Positions 9,919 to 19,633 are shown, counted from the stretch's first letter. The stretch: 59,489 bases of DNA from Chitinophaga pinensis (GCA_945865295.1 CAMBDE010000004.1:1-59489), one strand, 5' to 3'. The notes: generated by a model from the sequence alone, not told the origin. Numbers and translations: made by a program.

Positions 9919-10009
9919 CCTTAAATAATTATGTTTAAAAAAGCACTTTAAATATGGGATTTAGCCAGCAAAAAAAATAGATTTTAAATCAATATTCTTA
10001 AAAGAATAC

Positions 10010-10285
10010 TCAATCATCGTCACAGTTGCAATAATTTTTGCTTAAAAAAGTATTGATTTCACGAAGTGTATCATTATAAACATACCAATACAACATAATC
10101 GATAATATATATTCTCGATCATAGCTATCTCCCATAAATTCTTTTCCATTTTCTTGGCAATGGTGTATCAGAATAGCTACACCAAACTCTACTTGTTCTC
10201 TTGCTAATTGGTGGTTAAAATGCTTTCCATAAACTCCACCTGGGCCATAAAATCTAAATACGTAATCTATAAATTCTTCTTTCAT
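10010..10285 (-). CDS. hypothetical protein
   Basis: 91 aa ORF. Confidence 0.5.
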   Translation of the reverse strand: MKEEFIDYVFRFYGPGGVYGKHFNHQLAREQVEFGVAILIHHCQENGKEFMGDSYDREYILSIMLYWYVYNDTLREINTFLSKNYCNCDDD

Positions 10286-10332
10286 TGTTTTTAAACCTTT
10301 TTTTTACTAAAGGATAATTAAAATATGCATAT

Positions 10333-10351
10333 AAAATCTTAAAAAGTAAAC
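10333..10351. repeat. 19-bp repeat AAAATCTTAAAAAGTAAAC copy 2, upstream of the 10010..10285 gene
   Basis: exact match to 9900-9918. Confidence 0.8.
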
Positions 10352-10572
10352 ACTAAATAAAAGTTTGAATATTTATTAAATAAAAAAAGAAATGAAAAAG
10401 AGGAAAATTATCATTATCACGGAGGAACAAGCGAAAAAACTGATTAATCAAATAATTAATGAGTCTAAATTGAACCTTAAACTGAAAAAATATTTATTAA
10501 AATAAATATGGTCAATTATTTGACTTTGTCAACTTTTTTCCTTAAATTTTATCATATTAATTAGCAAAAATA

Positions 10573-10674
10573 CTAATGTACTAATATTTCTAATTACTAT
10601 TTTACTAAGTAATAATATACTAAATGCTAATTTTCTAGGCACTAACTACTATTATACTAAGTAGTTTATTCTAA
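10573..10674. repeat. CTAA-phased array (about 7-8/15 bp spacing) with two 19-bp partial palindromes
   Basis: TTACTATTTTACTAAGTAA (10594-10612) and CTACTATTATACTAAGTAG (10646-10664); CTAA at 10573, 10581, 10590, 10605, 10620, 10627, 10642, 10657, 10671. Confidence 0.6.
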
Positions 10675-10697
10675 TTTCTTTTCAATAAAAATCAAAC

Positions 10698-10860
10698 TGT
10701 GTCAGTATTCCGCTCAAACTAAACCTACCAATGTTAGTTTAATTATTAGCTTCCAAAGTGGTTCTTTCTAATATTCCGAGCATATTCTGCATATTCTACG
10801 CAAACTGAGCCACCCTTTATCAATTCTAACCTCCTATTCTAGCGTTTGTGAGCCATAACG
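10698..10860. repeat. IS21-end-like repeat region
   Basis: TGTGTCAGTATTCCGCTCAAACT... and ACGCAAACTGAGCCACCCTTTATCAATTCTAACCTCC...GAGCCA. Confidence 0.55.
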
Positions 10861-10963
10861 GTGTGGTCATTGTAGGCTTCCCCCGAAATAGTTAAGTTTT
10901 AAAAATGGACAAATTTTGTAACTTTAAAAACCCGTAAAATAAACTTTATTAAATTCATCAATT

Positions 10964-11428
10964 ATGGAACCTCCAAAGCGATACTTCCACTATACAACAG
11001 AAAATAGATTAGAAATAATATTACAAAGTGAAATTATTTTACTGGCAGGCTCTGGCATTGAAAATAAAAATGAAAAACCATGTGCATGGGTGTCCTCCAA
11101 CCCAAAATGGGAATCTACTGCAACAAAACTGATTAAGAATCAAAAAGGAATAATAACTCAAATGACCTTTGAAGAGCAATTGAAAAACTTTGGTTGTGCG
11201 AGAATTGAGGTCGAATCTAAGGGCTTATTACCTTGGAAGACCATTCGAAAAATTGCTAAAATCAAACCAACGATGGCAGATGCAATGGAATCCTCAGGTA
11301 TTCGAATTGGAGGAAATCCTTCTGAATGGTTTGGAAGTTTTTCTCCTATTGATATTAATCGATGGATTAGAGCAGAAATTTTTAGAGACGGGGAATGGGT
11401 TGAATATGAAGTATTTGAAGAAAAATAA
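10964..11428 (+). CDS. hypothetical protein, possible ADP-ribosyltransferase-like fold
   Basis: ORF 154 aa; N-terminal YFHYTTENRLEIILQSEIILL ... WVSSNPKWESTAT is reminiscent of small ART-like proteins. Confidence 0.5.
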   Translation: MEPPKRYFHYTTENRLEIILQSEIILLAGSGIENKNEKPCAWVSSNPKWESTATKLIKNQKGIITQMTFEEQLKNFGCARIEVESKGLLPWKTIRKIAKIKPTMADAMESSGIRIGGNPSEWFGSFSPIDINRWIRAEIFRDGEWVEYEVFEEK

Positions 11429-11472
11429 CTTTTTTTGAGAATAAAGATAGTCCCTTTTCTGCTGAGAGCAAA

Positions 11473-11537
11473 TTCCGCTCAAACTGAGCTACCCTTTATC
11501 AATTCTAACCTCCCATTCCGCCGTTAGAGAGCCACTT
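11473..11537. repeat. IS21-end-like repeat, direct copy of 10796-10860
   Basis: TCCGCTCAAACTGAGCTACCCTTTATCAATTCTAACCTCCCATTC...GAGCCA. Confidence 0.65.
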
Positions 11538-11614
11538 GGATGTAACCGTGACCTAATAGCTCAAAGTTGCGCACATAATCATTTAATGCTAATTTACAGT
11601 TCAATTCCAACCAC

Positions 11615-12196
11615 ATGCCAACGTATACATTCAAAATAAATCTAATAAACACGGAACCCTTGGTTTCAAGAACCATTAAGGTATGCTCAGAGACTACTCT
11701 ATATCTGATGCATCATATCATTCAAACCGCTATGGGCTGGGAAAATCGTCATTTGTATGAGTTCTCCATCAATAACTTACGTTTTGCAGATAGTAGACTT
11801 GTCGACGAGGAATATGGGGATATGACAGATGTTAAGACGGTCCTATTGGAGGATGTTTTTCCCAAAATTGGGACGTCAGCTATTTACCTTTATGATTTTG
11901 GAGATGGGTGGAAGCACAAACTCGAACTAATTGAAATAAGCAATGCTCCGCAAAATGAATTGTTGCCGTCTTTTGTTTCAGGCCAAAATGCATGTCCACC
12001 AGAAGACTGCGGAGGCGTTAATCGCTACAGAGAAATTATTGAGATTTTAGCTGATTCTACGCATGAAGAATATGAAATCATAGTGGATTGGTTAGGTCCA
12101 AAATTTAATCCTGTTGCATTTAATAAATTAACAATTGAGAGAGGGCTAGGAATTTTGGGAGCTAAAATCAAGGCATATGAAAAAGGCTTCAAATAA
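11615..12196 (+). CDS. plasmid pRiA4b ORF-3-like (IS1096 TnpR-like) family protein
   Basis: YTFKINLINTEPLVSRTIKV...HLYEFSI...YLYDFGDGWKHKLELIEI...CPPEDCGGVNRYREIIEIL. Confidence 0.85.
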   Translation: MPTYTFKINLINTEPLVSRTIKVCSETTLYLMHHIIQTAMGWENRHLYEFSINNLRFADSRLVDEEYGDMTDVKTVLLEDVFPKIGTSAIYLYDFGDGWKHKLELIEISNAPQNELLPSFVSGQNACPPEDCGGVNRYREIIEILADSTHEEYEIIVDWLGPKFNPVAFNKLTIERGLGILGAKIKAYEKGFK

Positions 12197-12221
12197 ACTC
12201 TTAATCCATTAAAACGTAAAA

Positions 12222-12239
12222 ACCCACCAAGTGGTGGGT
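12222..12239. terminator. terminator-like hairpin between convergent genes
   Basis: ACCCACCA-AG-TGGTGGGT between + gene end (12196) and - gene end (12267). Confidence 0.7.
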
Positions 12240-12266
12240 CATTTAATTTATAAGTTTAAAAGTATT

Positions 12267-12818
12267 CTAGTGACTAACTCCCTTACTAAATAATACATTA
12301 GTGAAGGTCTTGATAATAATCTCAATATCAAAAAGTGTAGATCTTTTATATAGGTATTCTTGCTCTAATTGAACCTTCTTTTCTATAGTGATATCATCTC
12401 TACCATTAATCTGTGCCCAACCCGTAATTCCAGGCTTTAACTTATCTACGCCTGTTGCTACTCTTAATGTCATTAAATCGTCTTGATTATATAGTGCAGG
12501 TCTAGGGCCCACGAATACCATTTCTCCTTTGATGATGTTAATGAGGTTTGGTAATTCGTCCAAACTCAATTTACGCAACACTCCTCCTATTCTCAACAAA
12601 TAAGATGCAGGGTTTTCTAATAAATGCGTTGCTACATTAGGTGTATTCTTCTTCATGCTCCTAAACTTATAGATGTAAAAGAAAATGTAATTTACGCCTA
12701 CCCTTTTTTGTTTGAATAATATGGGCGACCCGTCTTCTATGAATATGGCCAAAGTCACAGCAAGAAAGATTGGCGACAGAATTACGAGAATGATGAGGGC
12801 GAATAAACGATTAAGCAT
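12267..12818 (-). CDS. undecaprenyl-phosphate sugar phosphotransferase (PglC-like)
   Basis: FKQKRVGVNYIFFYIYKFRSM...LRKLSLDELPNLINIIKGEMVFVGPRPAL...KPGITGWAQINGRD. Confidence 0.93.
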   Translation of the reverse strand: MLNRLFALIILVILSPIFLAVTLAIFIEDGSPILFKQKRVGVNYIFFYIYKFRSMKKNTPNVATHLLENPASYLLRIGGVLRKLSLDELPNLINIIKGEMVFVGPRPALYNQDDLMTLRVATGVDKLKPGITGWAQINGRDDITIEKKVQLEQEYLYKRSTLFDIEIIIKTFTNVLFSKGVSH

Positions 12819-13695
12819 AGTCCGTAAAAGATTTAAATGTTTGCATTAATCCCTCTTTTGATGAGACGGGAAATTGCTTACCTAAGGCTTCTTTAATCTT
12901 TGTATTACTTACTATGTAGCTCTCTGTAAGTTTCTGTAAGCGTTCGGAATTTAGCGGTAATTTTAAAAAATCTCCTATACGTGCTAGTACCTTTATGAAG
13001 TTTTTATTAAAATTCAAAATCTTTGCTTTCTTTTCCTTTGATTCGGCAATCATTTTAATTACTTCATTCGTAGATAATGGAACATCATCTGCTACATTAT
13101 ACACTCCAGATGGGATATCTTCTCTTTCTATTAACTCTTTAATTATAAAACAAAGATTTTCAATGGAGAGGTAAGACCGAGAGTTTTCGAATAAACCTAA
13201 GGGCCATGGAAAACCATTAGAAACTAAACCGTATAATAGATTAAGATTCCCCTTATTCCCTGGACCATGAATCATACACGGACGTAAAATATAGACTCTT
13301 TTTTTTTCAGGAATTGGCTGCGAAAGAATATATTTTTCTGCTAACAGTTTACTTTTACCATAATGAGTAATTGGATTAGGAATAGCGTCCTCTAACAATA
13401 CTTCATTTACCTTGTCAGCTAGAGCTTTAACTGAACTAAGAGTTATAAATACTTTAGCATTAGATGCTAAAAAAGCATCATAAATTTGTTTAGAAAAGTC
13501 AGTATTTACCTTATAATATTCCTCCGATGTTAAAGTTTTTTTTAGATCATGTGCTATCCCTGCACAATTTATTACTACATTAGAATTAATATCAAGATTT
13601 TGATTTCTAGTATGAAGTATTAATTCGCTTTTAATAAAATAATTAGTGAGCGCCTTACCTACGAATCCATTTGATCCAGTGATAAATATTTTCAA
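12811..13695 (-). CDS. NAD-dependent epimerase/dehydratase (SDR)
   Basis: ITGSNGFVGKAL; YGKSKLLAEKY. Confidence 0.85.
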   Translation of the reverse strand: MKIFITGSNGFVGKALTNYFIKSELILHTRNQNLDINSNVVINCAGIAHDLKKTLTSEEYYKVNTDFSKQIYDAFLASNAKVFITLSSVKALADKVNEVLLEDAIPNPITHYGKSKLLAEKYILSQPIPEKKRVYILRPCMIHGPGNKGNLNLLYGLVSNGFPWPLGLFENSRSYLSIENLCFIIKELIEREDIPSGVYNVADDVPLSTNEVIKMIAESKEKKAKILNFNKNFIKVLARIGDFLKLPLNSERLQKLTESYIVSNTKIKEALGKQFPVSSKEGLMQTFKSFTDYA

Positions 13696-13700
13696 AATAC

Positions 13701-14696
13701 TTAAATTTGATTATTGTATGGCTGATAAAAAACAATTTGAGCACCACCACTTTCAAGCTTAAAATCAACTTTTTGCAAGTTAGATAATGCATTTATAATT
13801 TTATTATGCTTTTCAGGAGGAGCAAAAAACATTATAAAGCCTCCATTACCAGCACCCAAAAGTTTTCCTCCTGTAGCACCATTTTTTAAGCCTTCTTTGT
13901 ACCATGAGTCAATTTGAATGTCAGAAATACCATTTGTCAATTGTGTTTTTAAAGCCCAATTTTCATGTAAAATTTGACCGAAATTTTTGATTGAATTACT
14001 TTCAAGTTCAGCTTTTAATTCAAATGATAACTCTACCATTCTACGCAATAGTAATTTCTTACTCAAAGAAACAGTCTCTTTGGATTGCTTTGCTAATAAA
14101 GCAGAAGCACTTCTTGTCCTTCCAGTAAAAAAAACTAATGTATGGTCTTCAATTTCTTTATGTAGATTAGGACTACAAATTATTGGTTCTACAGAAACTG
14201 CTTCATTGGGGTAAAATTTTATTAAATTTATTCCTCCATATGCAGCTGCATATTGATCTTGTTTCCCTATAGGTTCGTTGCATTTAATTATTTCAATTTC
14301 ACAAGCTTCTTTTGCAAGTTGATCTTTGGATACATATTGATTTTTATAAGCGTAAAGTGCGTTTAATAAACCAACAGTAAAGGAACTAGATGATCCAAGG
14401 CCGGATCCCTTTGATGGAATATCCGCTAATGATGCAATTTCTAATCCTCCTTTAATATCAAGAAAGGATAAAACTTGTTTAAAAATTGGATGTTCGATAT
14501 CATTTACTGAAGATACTTCTTCGGTTTTACTATAATTCAATCTTATGTTGCCGTCAAACTTAGGATTTAAAGCAATGTAGACGTATTTATTAATGCTTGT
14601 TGAGAGCACAGCTCCCAACTCATCTTGATAAAAAGATGGCAAATCACTTCCCCCGCCTACCCAACTCATTCTAAGTGGTGTTTTACTAATTATCAT
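13701..14696 (-). CDS. hddA: GHMP kinase, D-glycero-D-manno-heptose 7-phosphate kinase-like
   Basis: RMSWVGGGSDLPSFY; GSGLGSSSSFTVGLLNAL; GATGGKLLGAGNGGF. Confidence 0.85.
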   Translation of the reverse strand: MIISKTPLRMSWVGGGSDLPSFYQDELGAVLSTSINKYVYIALNPKFDGNIRLNYSKTEEVSSVNDIEHPIFKQVLSFLDIKGGLEIASLADIPSKGSGLGSSSSFTVGLLNALYAYKNQYVSKDQLAKEACEIEIIKCNEPIGKQDQYAAAYGGINLIKFYPNEAVSVEPIICSPNLHKEIEDHTLVFFTGRTRSASALLAKQSKETVSLSKKLLLRRMVELSFELKAELESNSIKNFGQILHENWALKTQLTNGISDIQIDSWYKEGLKNGATGGKLLGAGNGGFIMFFAPPEKHNKIINALSNLQKVDFKLESGGAQIVFYQPYNNQI

Positions 14697-14701
14697 ATTT
14701 A

Positions 14702-16597
14702 CTAAGTGGTAATTTTAAAAGTTGCATTTTTAGAACTATGATACACTTCTTGTACTTCTTCATTAGCTCTGGATTTTAACGTCTTTTGTAAAATTTCAAA
14801 ATTTGTATTTCTCCATGAATAATCTAAATATAATCTATTTTCTCTTTCATTTTTCTCAACATCCATAAAAATACAATTATTTGATAATTTACATAAATCA
14901 TCATCCATAAGAGCAACTACTCCTTCTAAAACAATTATATCATTAGGGCCAATTGAAATACATTTACTTTTATCAGTTTCTCTAATAAATCGATTATAAA
15001 TTGGAACATTAATTTGATGTCTTTCTATACTTTTAATTATTGGGATAAACAAAGATAATACCGCGGGTAAATTATATCTTTTTAATACTCCCTCACCTTC
15101 AACTCTATCTTTTAAAGGAAATAGCCATCCGTCTAATGATATTACATGAATATTTTTGCCTGATAATCGTAATAAGTGATTAATAATTTGAGCCACTGTG
15201 CTCTTACCGGATCTTGCAGGGCCTCCAACTAAGATTAAACGACTTTCATTTAATGAGTTTAAGATTGGGAATAATTTATTCACTAATTTATTGTAATCAA
15301 ATAAGCAAAAATCAACTGCATTTAACAAATTTGGAAAAATAAAGTCAGGTTCTATGTTATACTTGGAATCGTTACCTGCGTGACCTGTTCTTACTAAGAT
15401 TGTTTTCATCCCAGATAATTTACCAGCTTTAATGTCAGATGTAGAATCGCCAATAAACCATGAAGAAGATCTATCAATATACAATTCATTAACTGCATTA
15501 TCAATTAATCCTGTTTTAGGTTTTCTACAATTGCATTCTATTTTAAATTTTGAAACTTCACCTTCAAAACCAGACTCGGGATGATGTGGACAATAATATA
15601 TCTTGTCAATATAAGCACCCTTTAATCCCAAATCGTAATCCATTTTTTTATGTATTTCATTAAGTCCTTCTTCTGTCAAATCACCTCTCGCAATAACTGG
15701 TTGATTTGTAATACAAACTGCTAAATGACCACTTTGATTAATTTTCTTAATTGCAACAGCTACGTCATCTAATAATTCAAAATCTTCTGGTTTTTTTAAA
15801 TAATTAACTTCCTTATTAATAGTTCCGTCTCTATCTAAGAAAATTGTTGACCTTAAATTTCTAAATGAAAGTTTCTCTGGTAAAGCATAAAAAATGTCTT
15901 TTTCTACCTTATCTAAGCGATTAGGAGTTCCCATATCTTTAATATATTCTTGAGTTCTATATGAATAAATTAAATGATTTTTTTCTAAAATTGCAGGGAA
16001 GATATCTTTAGCTAAATCAAATTTGCCTTGAATAGGTATAAAATCGCTGATAAATTTTTTATTGAAAATGTATAATGCAGCATTAACTAGATTATTAAAG
16101 TATTTACCATCTTCATGCGGATATGAGTGTATTTTAACGACTTCGTTTCTTGAATTTACTTCTACTAAATCAGAATCATGTGGATGATCGTTTGGATGAA
16201 CTAGCAAGGTGGCATTAGATTCTTTTTTGTGATGATACTCAATAAACATATCTAAATCTACATCTACGTAAGTATCACCATAAAATACAATAAATTCTTC
16301 ATCCATATAATTTAATGAATCATAAAGTGCCCCAGCTGTTCCTCTTGCGTTTTCTTCTATTATATAATTCAAAGAAACACCCCATTTACTTCCATCTCCA
16401 AAATATGATGAAATTACTTCGTATTCATAATGTACAAGTAGAGAAATATTTAATAAATTAAATTTTTTACATAATAGAATTTGGTATTCCAAAACTGGCT
16501 TTCCCAATAATAAAGCCATAGGTTTAGGTATATTACCTGTCCTAGATTTTAATCTTGAGCCCATTCCTCCGGCTAAAATTGCAACTTTACTAATCAT
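14702..16597 (-). CDS. trifunctional fusion: nucleotidyltransferase (HddC-like) + HAD-IIIA heptose bisphosphatase (GmhB-like) + P-loop kinase (uridine kinase-like)
   Basis: ILAGGMGSRLKSRTGNIPKPM; IFLDRDGTINKEVNYL...CNCRKPKTGLID; LVGGPARSGKSTVAQ. Confidence 0.88.
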   Translation of the reverse strand: MISKVAILAGGMGSRLKSRTGNIPKPMALLLGKPVLEYQILLCKKFNLLNISLLVHYEYEVISSYFGDGSKWGVSLNYIIEENARGTAGALYDSLNYMDEEFIVFYGDTYVDVDLDMFIEYHHKKESNATLLVHPNDHPHDSDLVEVNSRNEVVKIHSYPHEDGKYFNNLVNAALYIFNKKFISDFIPIQGKFDLAKDIFPAILEKNHLIYSYRTQEYIKDMGTPNRLDKVEKDIFYALPEKLSFRNLRSTIFLDRDGTINKEVNYLKKPEDFELLDDVAVAIKKINQSGHLAVCITNQPVIARGDLTEEGLNEIHKKMDYDLGLKGAYIDKIYYCPHHPESGFEGEVSKFKIECNCRKPKTGLIDNAVNELYIDRSSSWFIGDSTSDIKAGKLSGMKTILVRTGHAGNDSKYNIEPDFIFPNLLNAVDFCLFDYNKLVNKLFPILNSLNESRLILVGGPARSGKSTVAQIINHLLRLSGKNIHVISLDGWLFPLKDRVEGEGVLKRYNLPAVLSLFIPIIKSIERHQINVPIYNRFIRETDKSKCISIGPNDIIVLEGVVALMDDDLCKLSNNCIFMDVEKNERENRLYLDYSWRNTNFEILQKTLKSRANEEVQEVYHSSKNATFKITT

Positions 16598-16606
16598 GTT
16601 GAAAAA

Positions 16607-17566
16607 TTAAGATTTTAAAATAATTTCATCAATTGCCTTGATCACAGCTTCAGATGATCCCAACTTTGGTTTCCAACCAAAGGATTGTAATAATTCTGTT
16701 GAATAAATAAATCTTGGAACGTCTCCAACCCAACCTTTATTACCAATACCATATATTATTAATGCATTAGGGTTTATTTTGTTAATTACCTGATTTGCGA
16801 TCCAATTAACAGTTACACCTTCATCTATGGGTCCAATATTAACAACATTCATTTTCTTATCAACTTGATGTTTAATAATTAATAGCATAGCATCAATCAG
16901 GTCAGAAACATGTAAATAAGATTTTTGTTGAGTTCCATCCCCTAAAACGTTTAGTTCATTGTTATTTTTCAATAATTTAAAAACAAAATCTAGAATCACT
17001 CCATGTGTAGCTGGGACACCTACAACATTTGGAAATCGAAAAATATTAGCTCTATCTAAGTAACTTTCACAAGCTGCAGATATTTGGGCTTCAGAAGCCA
17101 ATTTCATGGCTCCATAATTTGAAATTGGTTGAAGAGGGCCAATATTTTCAGTTATTGCTACTTGTCCTAAATCTCCATAGATTGCAGAGCTTGAAGCAAA
17201 ATGAATTGTTTTAACATTAAATTTTTTCATTGATCTCAATACTTCAAAAGTTGTCATAAAAGTATTTTTTAGGTCAACTATCGGATTCAAAACTCCTGCG
17301 GGAATATCTGAATTAGCAGCTAAATGCCATACTTCATCAATTTGACAAAATTTCGTTGCAATATTAAAAGCATCATCACAAGAAAAAGAGACATCAAATT
17401 CAATAAATTTAAATTCTTTTTGGTCAACATATGCATCAAGAAACTCTTTTCTTCCTCTAGAAAGATCATCTATAACAGTTACGAGATTCCCAATTGACAA
17501 TAACTTTTTTACTAAATTAGTGCCTATAAAACCAGCTCCGCCAACAATGAGTGAATGTTTTCTCAT
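16607..17566 (-). CDS. NAD-dependent epimerase/dehydratase (SDR)
   Basis: VGGAGFIGTNLVKKL; YGAMKLASEAQ. Confidence 0.85.
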   Translation of the reverse strand: MRKHSLIVGGAGFIGTNLVKKLLSIGNLVTVIDDLSRGRKEFLDAYVDQKEFKFIEFDVSFSCDDAFNIATKFCQIDEVWHLAANSDIPAGVLNPIVDLKNTFMTTFEVLRSMKKFNVKTIHFASSSAIYGDLGQVAITENIGPLQPISNYGAMKLASEAQISAACESYLDRANIFRFPNVVGVPATHGVILDFVFKLLKNNNELNVLGDGTQQKSYLHVSDLIDAMLLIIKHQVDKKMNVVNIGPIDEGVTVNWIANQVINKINPNALIIYGIGNKGWVGDVPRFIYSTELLQSFGWKPKLGSSEAVIKAIDEIILKS

Positions 17567-17576
17567 TTTTATTATA

Positions 17577-18665
17577 TTATGGATGATTTATAAACTTAGT
17601 TTTACTAAATATTTCTAAATATTTAGTACATATGACAGACTTATTATGTGTATTTATCACCCAATCTCTAGAAATTTCTGTAATTTTTGAAAAAGATGCA
17701 TTATCTAAATTCAAGGAATTTTCTATAGAAAATAATATAGACTCTACAGAATATTCACAACAAAATGTAATCATTTGGTCAGAGATGGCATCAAAACAGC
17801 CTGATACTTTTGTAGTAATAACAATTGAACAATTTAATTGTGCTTCTAATAAAATCATTGGTAATCCTTCGCCATAAATACTTGGGAGCAAAACTATTGA
17901 TGTAATATTTAAAAGTTGTCTTTTCTTCGATTCACTAACTTCGCCATGGTAAATAATTCCAGGATGAGAAATTGATCTAAAAAATATTTCTTTCTCTATA
18001 TCATTCAAACTCATTTCTCCAGCAATATTTAAAATTATATCAGGTTTTGATTCAAAAGCTACTTTGAAGGCTTCTATTATTAAAAATATCCCCTTTTCAT
18101 TTATAATTCTAGAAAGGTATAAAAGTTCATTTCGTTTTTTACATGTTACAAAATCAATATCAGTATTAATGCCTTCAGATGCTATTTGGAAAACCTTATT
18201 TTCACCAAAGCATTCATACAAAAAATTAAAATTATCAACATTCATCGCAATAATATTATTTGATCGGGACACGAAAAAACGAAATAAATGATGTAATATA
18301 GACTTTTTATTAGTTAATTTTATTGAATAGCTACCCAGCCCTGAAACTACAGTTGAAAGTTTATACTTAAAAAATATCTGCAAAAAACCACAATAAATGT
18401 TATTTTTCGGTGCAAATGAAATTATATGTGTAGGTTTTAGTCTAAAAAAAATTAATACTAATCTTAAGAATATTATAATTTCGAAGGAGATGCCTTTACG
18501 GTTATATGCCCCTTCCCAAAGAATTTGATTTTCTTGAATTTCAGAAAAGTTATCTCCTACAAAATAAACTTTATCAAAACGATTTGTCAATGTTTTATAC
18601 AAATCGTTTCGTATTCTTACGTTTTGGATATTACTAGAAGACAGTATGAAACATTTAGATTGCAT
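17577..18665 (-). CDS. glycosyltransferase family 4-like
   Basis: LYLSRIINEKGIFLIIEAF...LLPSIYGEGLPMILLEAQ. Confidence 0.8.
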   Translation of the reverse strand: MQSKCFILSSSNIQNVRIRNDLYKTLTNRFDKVYFVGDNFSEIQENQILWEGAYNRKGISFEIIIFLRLVLIFFRLKPTHIISFAPKNNIYCGFLQIFFKYKLSTVVSGLGSYSIKLTNKKSILHHLFRFFVSRSNNIIAMNVDNFNFLYECFGENKVFQIASEGINTDIDFVTCKKRNELLYLSRIINEKGIFLIIEAFKVAFESKPDIILNIAGEMSLNDIEKEIFFRSISHPGIIYHGEVSESKKRQLLNITSIVLLPSIYGEGLPMILLEAQLNCSIVITTKVSGCFDAISDQMITFCCEYSVESILFSIENSLNLDNASFSKITEISRDWVINTHNKSVICTKYLEIFSKTKFINHP

Positions 18666-18684
18666 ATTTTATATTTATAATTAA

Positions 18685-19633
18685 TTATTTTTGAGATCCG
18701 TTATATTCTAATAAATATTTTTTGTAATCATAATTAATTTTAGGATAATTAGAAATTTTTGTACCTATAAAAAAAACGCCGCAAGCCCCATCTTCATTAA
18801 AATGATTGTCTATGATGTTATCTAAGAATCTTAAGTAAAAAAAGAACAATCGAAATATTTTACCTACTAATCTGGATCTGAATAATCCTGCAAATAATAT
18901 CTCAATAGTCCAAAGTAATTTTGTTCCTATTCCTCCATTATATCCTGTTTTATTTTTTTCAAAATCTTTAAATAAGATTCTATGACCTAGCACAGTATAT
19001 CGAGTAAAATCATATTGCACCTTCATGGACATGTTGTAAAAATGGAGTTTCTGCATAAACCATTCCGTTAATTTTAAGAACTCTATTTATCTCTTTAACA
19101 ACTACATGAGGTGAAACAACATGTTCAAGAACTGCTTGTATAATAACTAAATCAAATATATTATCCTTCATTGGAATCGAATGAGCATCAGCAATAAAAT
19201 TAATATTTGCAGAATTATATATGTCGAAAGAAAATATGTTATCTTTATTTTTGTTTATAAATTTATTCATTCCAGAACCAATTGTACCACCTCCTATAAT
19301 TAAAATTTTTGAATTATTATTTAAATATGAATTTAAATATGTAAGATTTTTAATAGTAACTGAACCAGAGCCATGTATAATAGTCTTTACAAAAGAATGT
19401 AATTTTGATGGAAATGTCTTCCTTTTAACAATACTATCACCGCTTAATTTTATTAAAACTTCTTTACTTAAAACTGAATTTTCAAAGTCAACTAATACGT
19501 ACTTATTATCTATACTATAAAATTCTTCTGTCCAATTTATACAAATAATATTAGAACATTTAAGTTTAATTCCATCATAATCTAATTTATTATGGCATTT
19601 CGGACAAATTAGTAAATTAATAAGTTCTTTCAT
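18685..19633 (-). pseudogene. SAM-dependent methyltransferase, frameshifted (ORFs 19010..19633 and 18685..19056)
   Basis: upstream ORF ends ...ETPFLQHVHEGAI*; downstream frame continues ...YDFTRYTVLGHRILF; removing one T at 19015/19016 restores HEGAYDFTRYT. Confidence 0.8.

Noticed and set aside
10392-10505. 37-aa + ORF MKKRKIIIITEEQAKKLINQI...
   Set aside because: Plausible small peptide but too short and low-complexity to claim.
11190-11482. ORFs 11190..11438 (+) and 11294..11482 (-)
   Set aside because: Alternative frames of the 10964..11428 gene, lacking independent support.
14702-16597. Trifunctional ORF as an assembly artefact joining separate genes
   Set aside because: Reading frame is continuous through all three domains with intact motifs; fusion is the simpler explanation.
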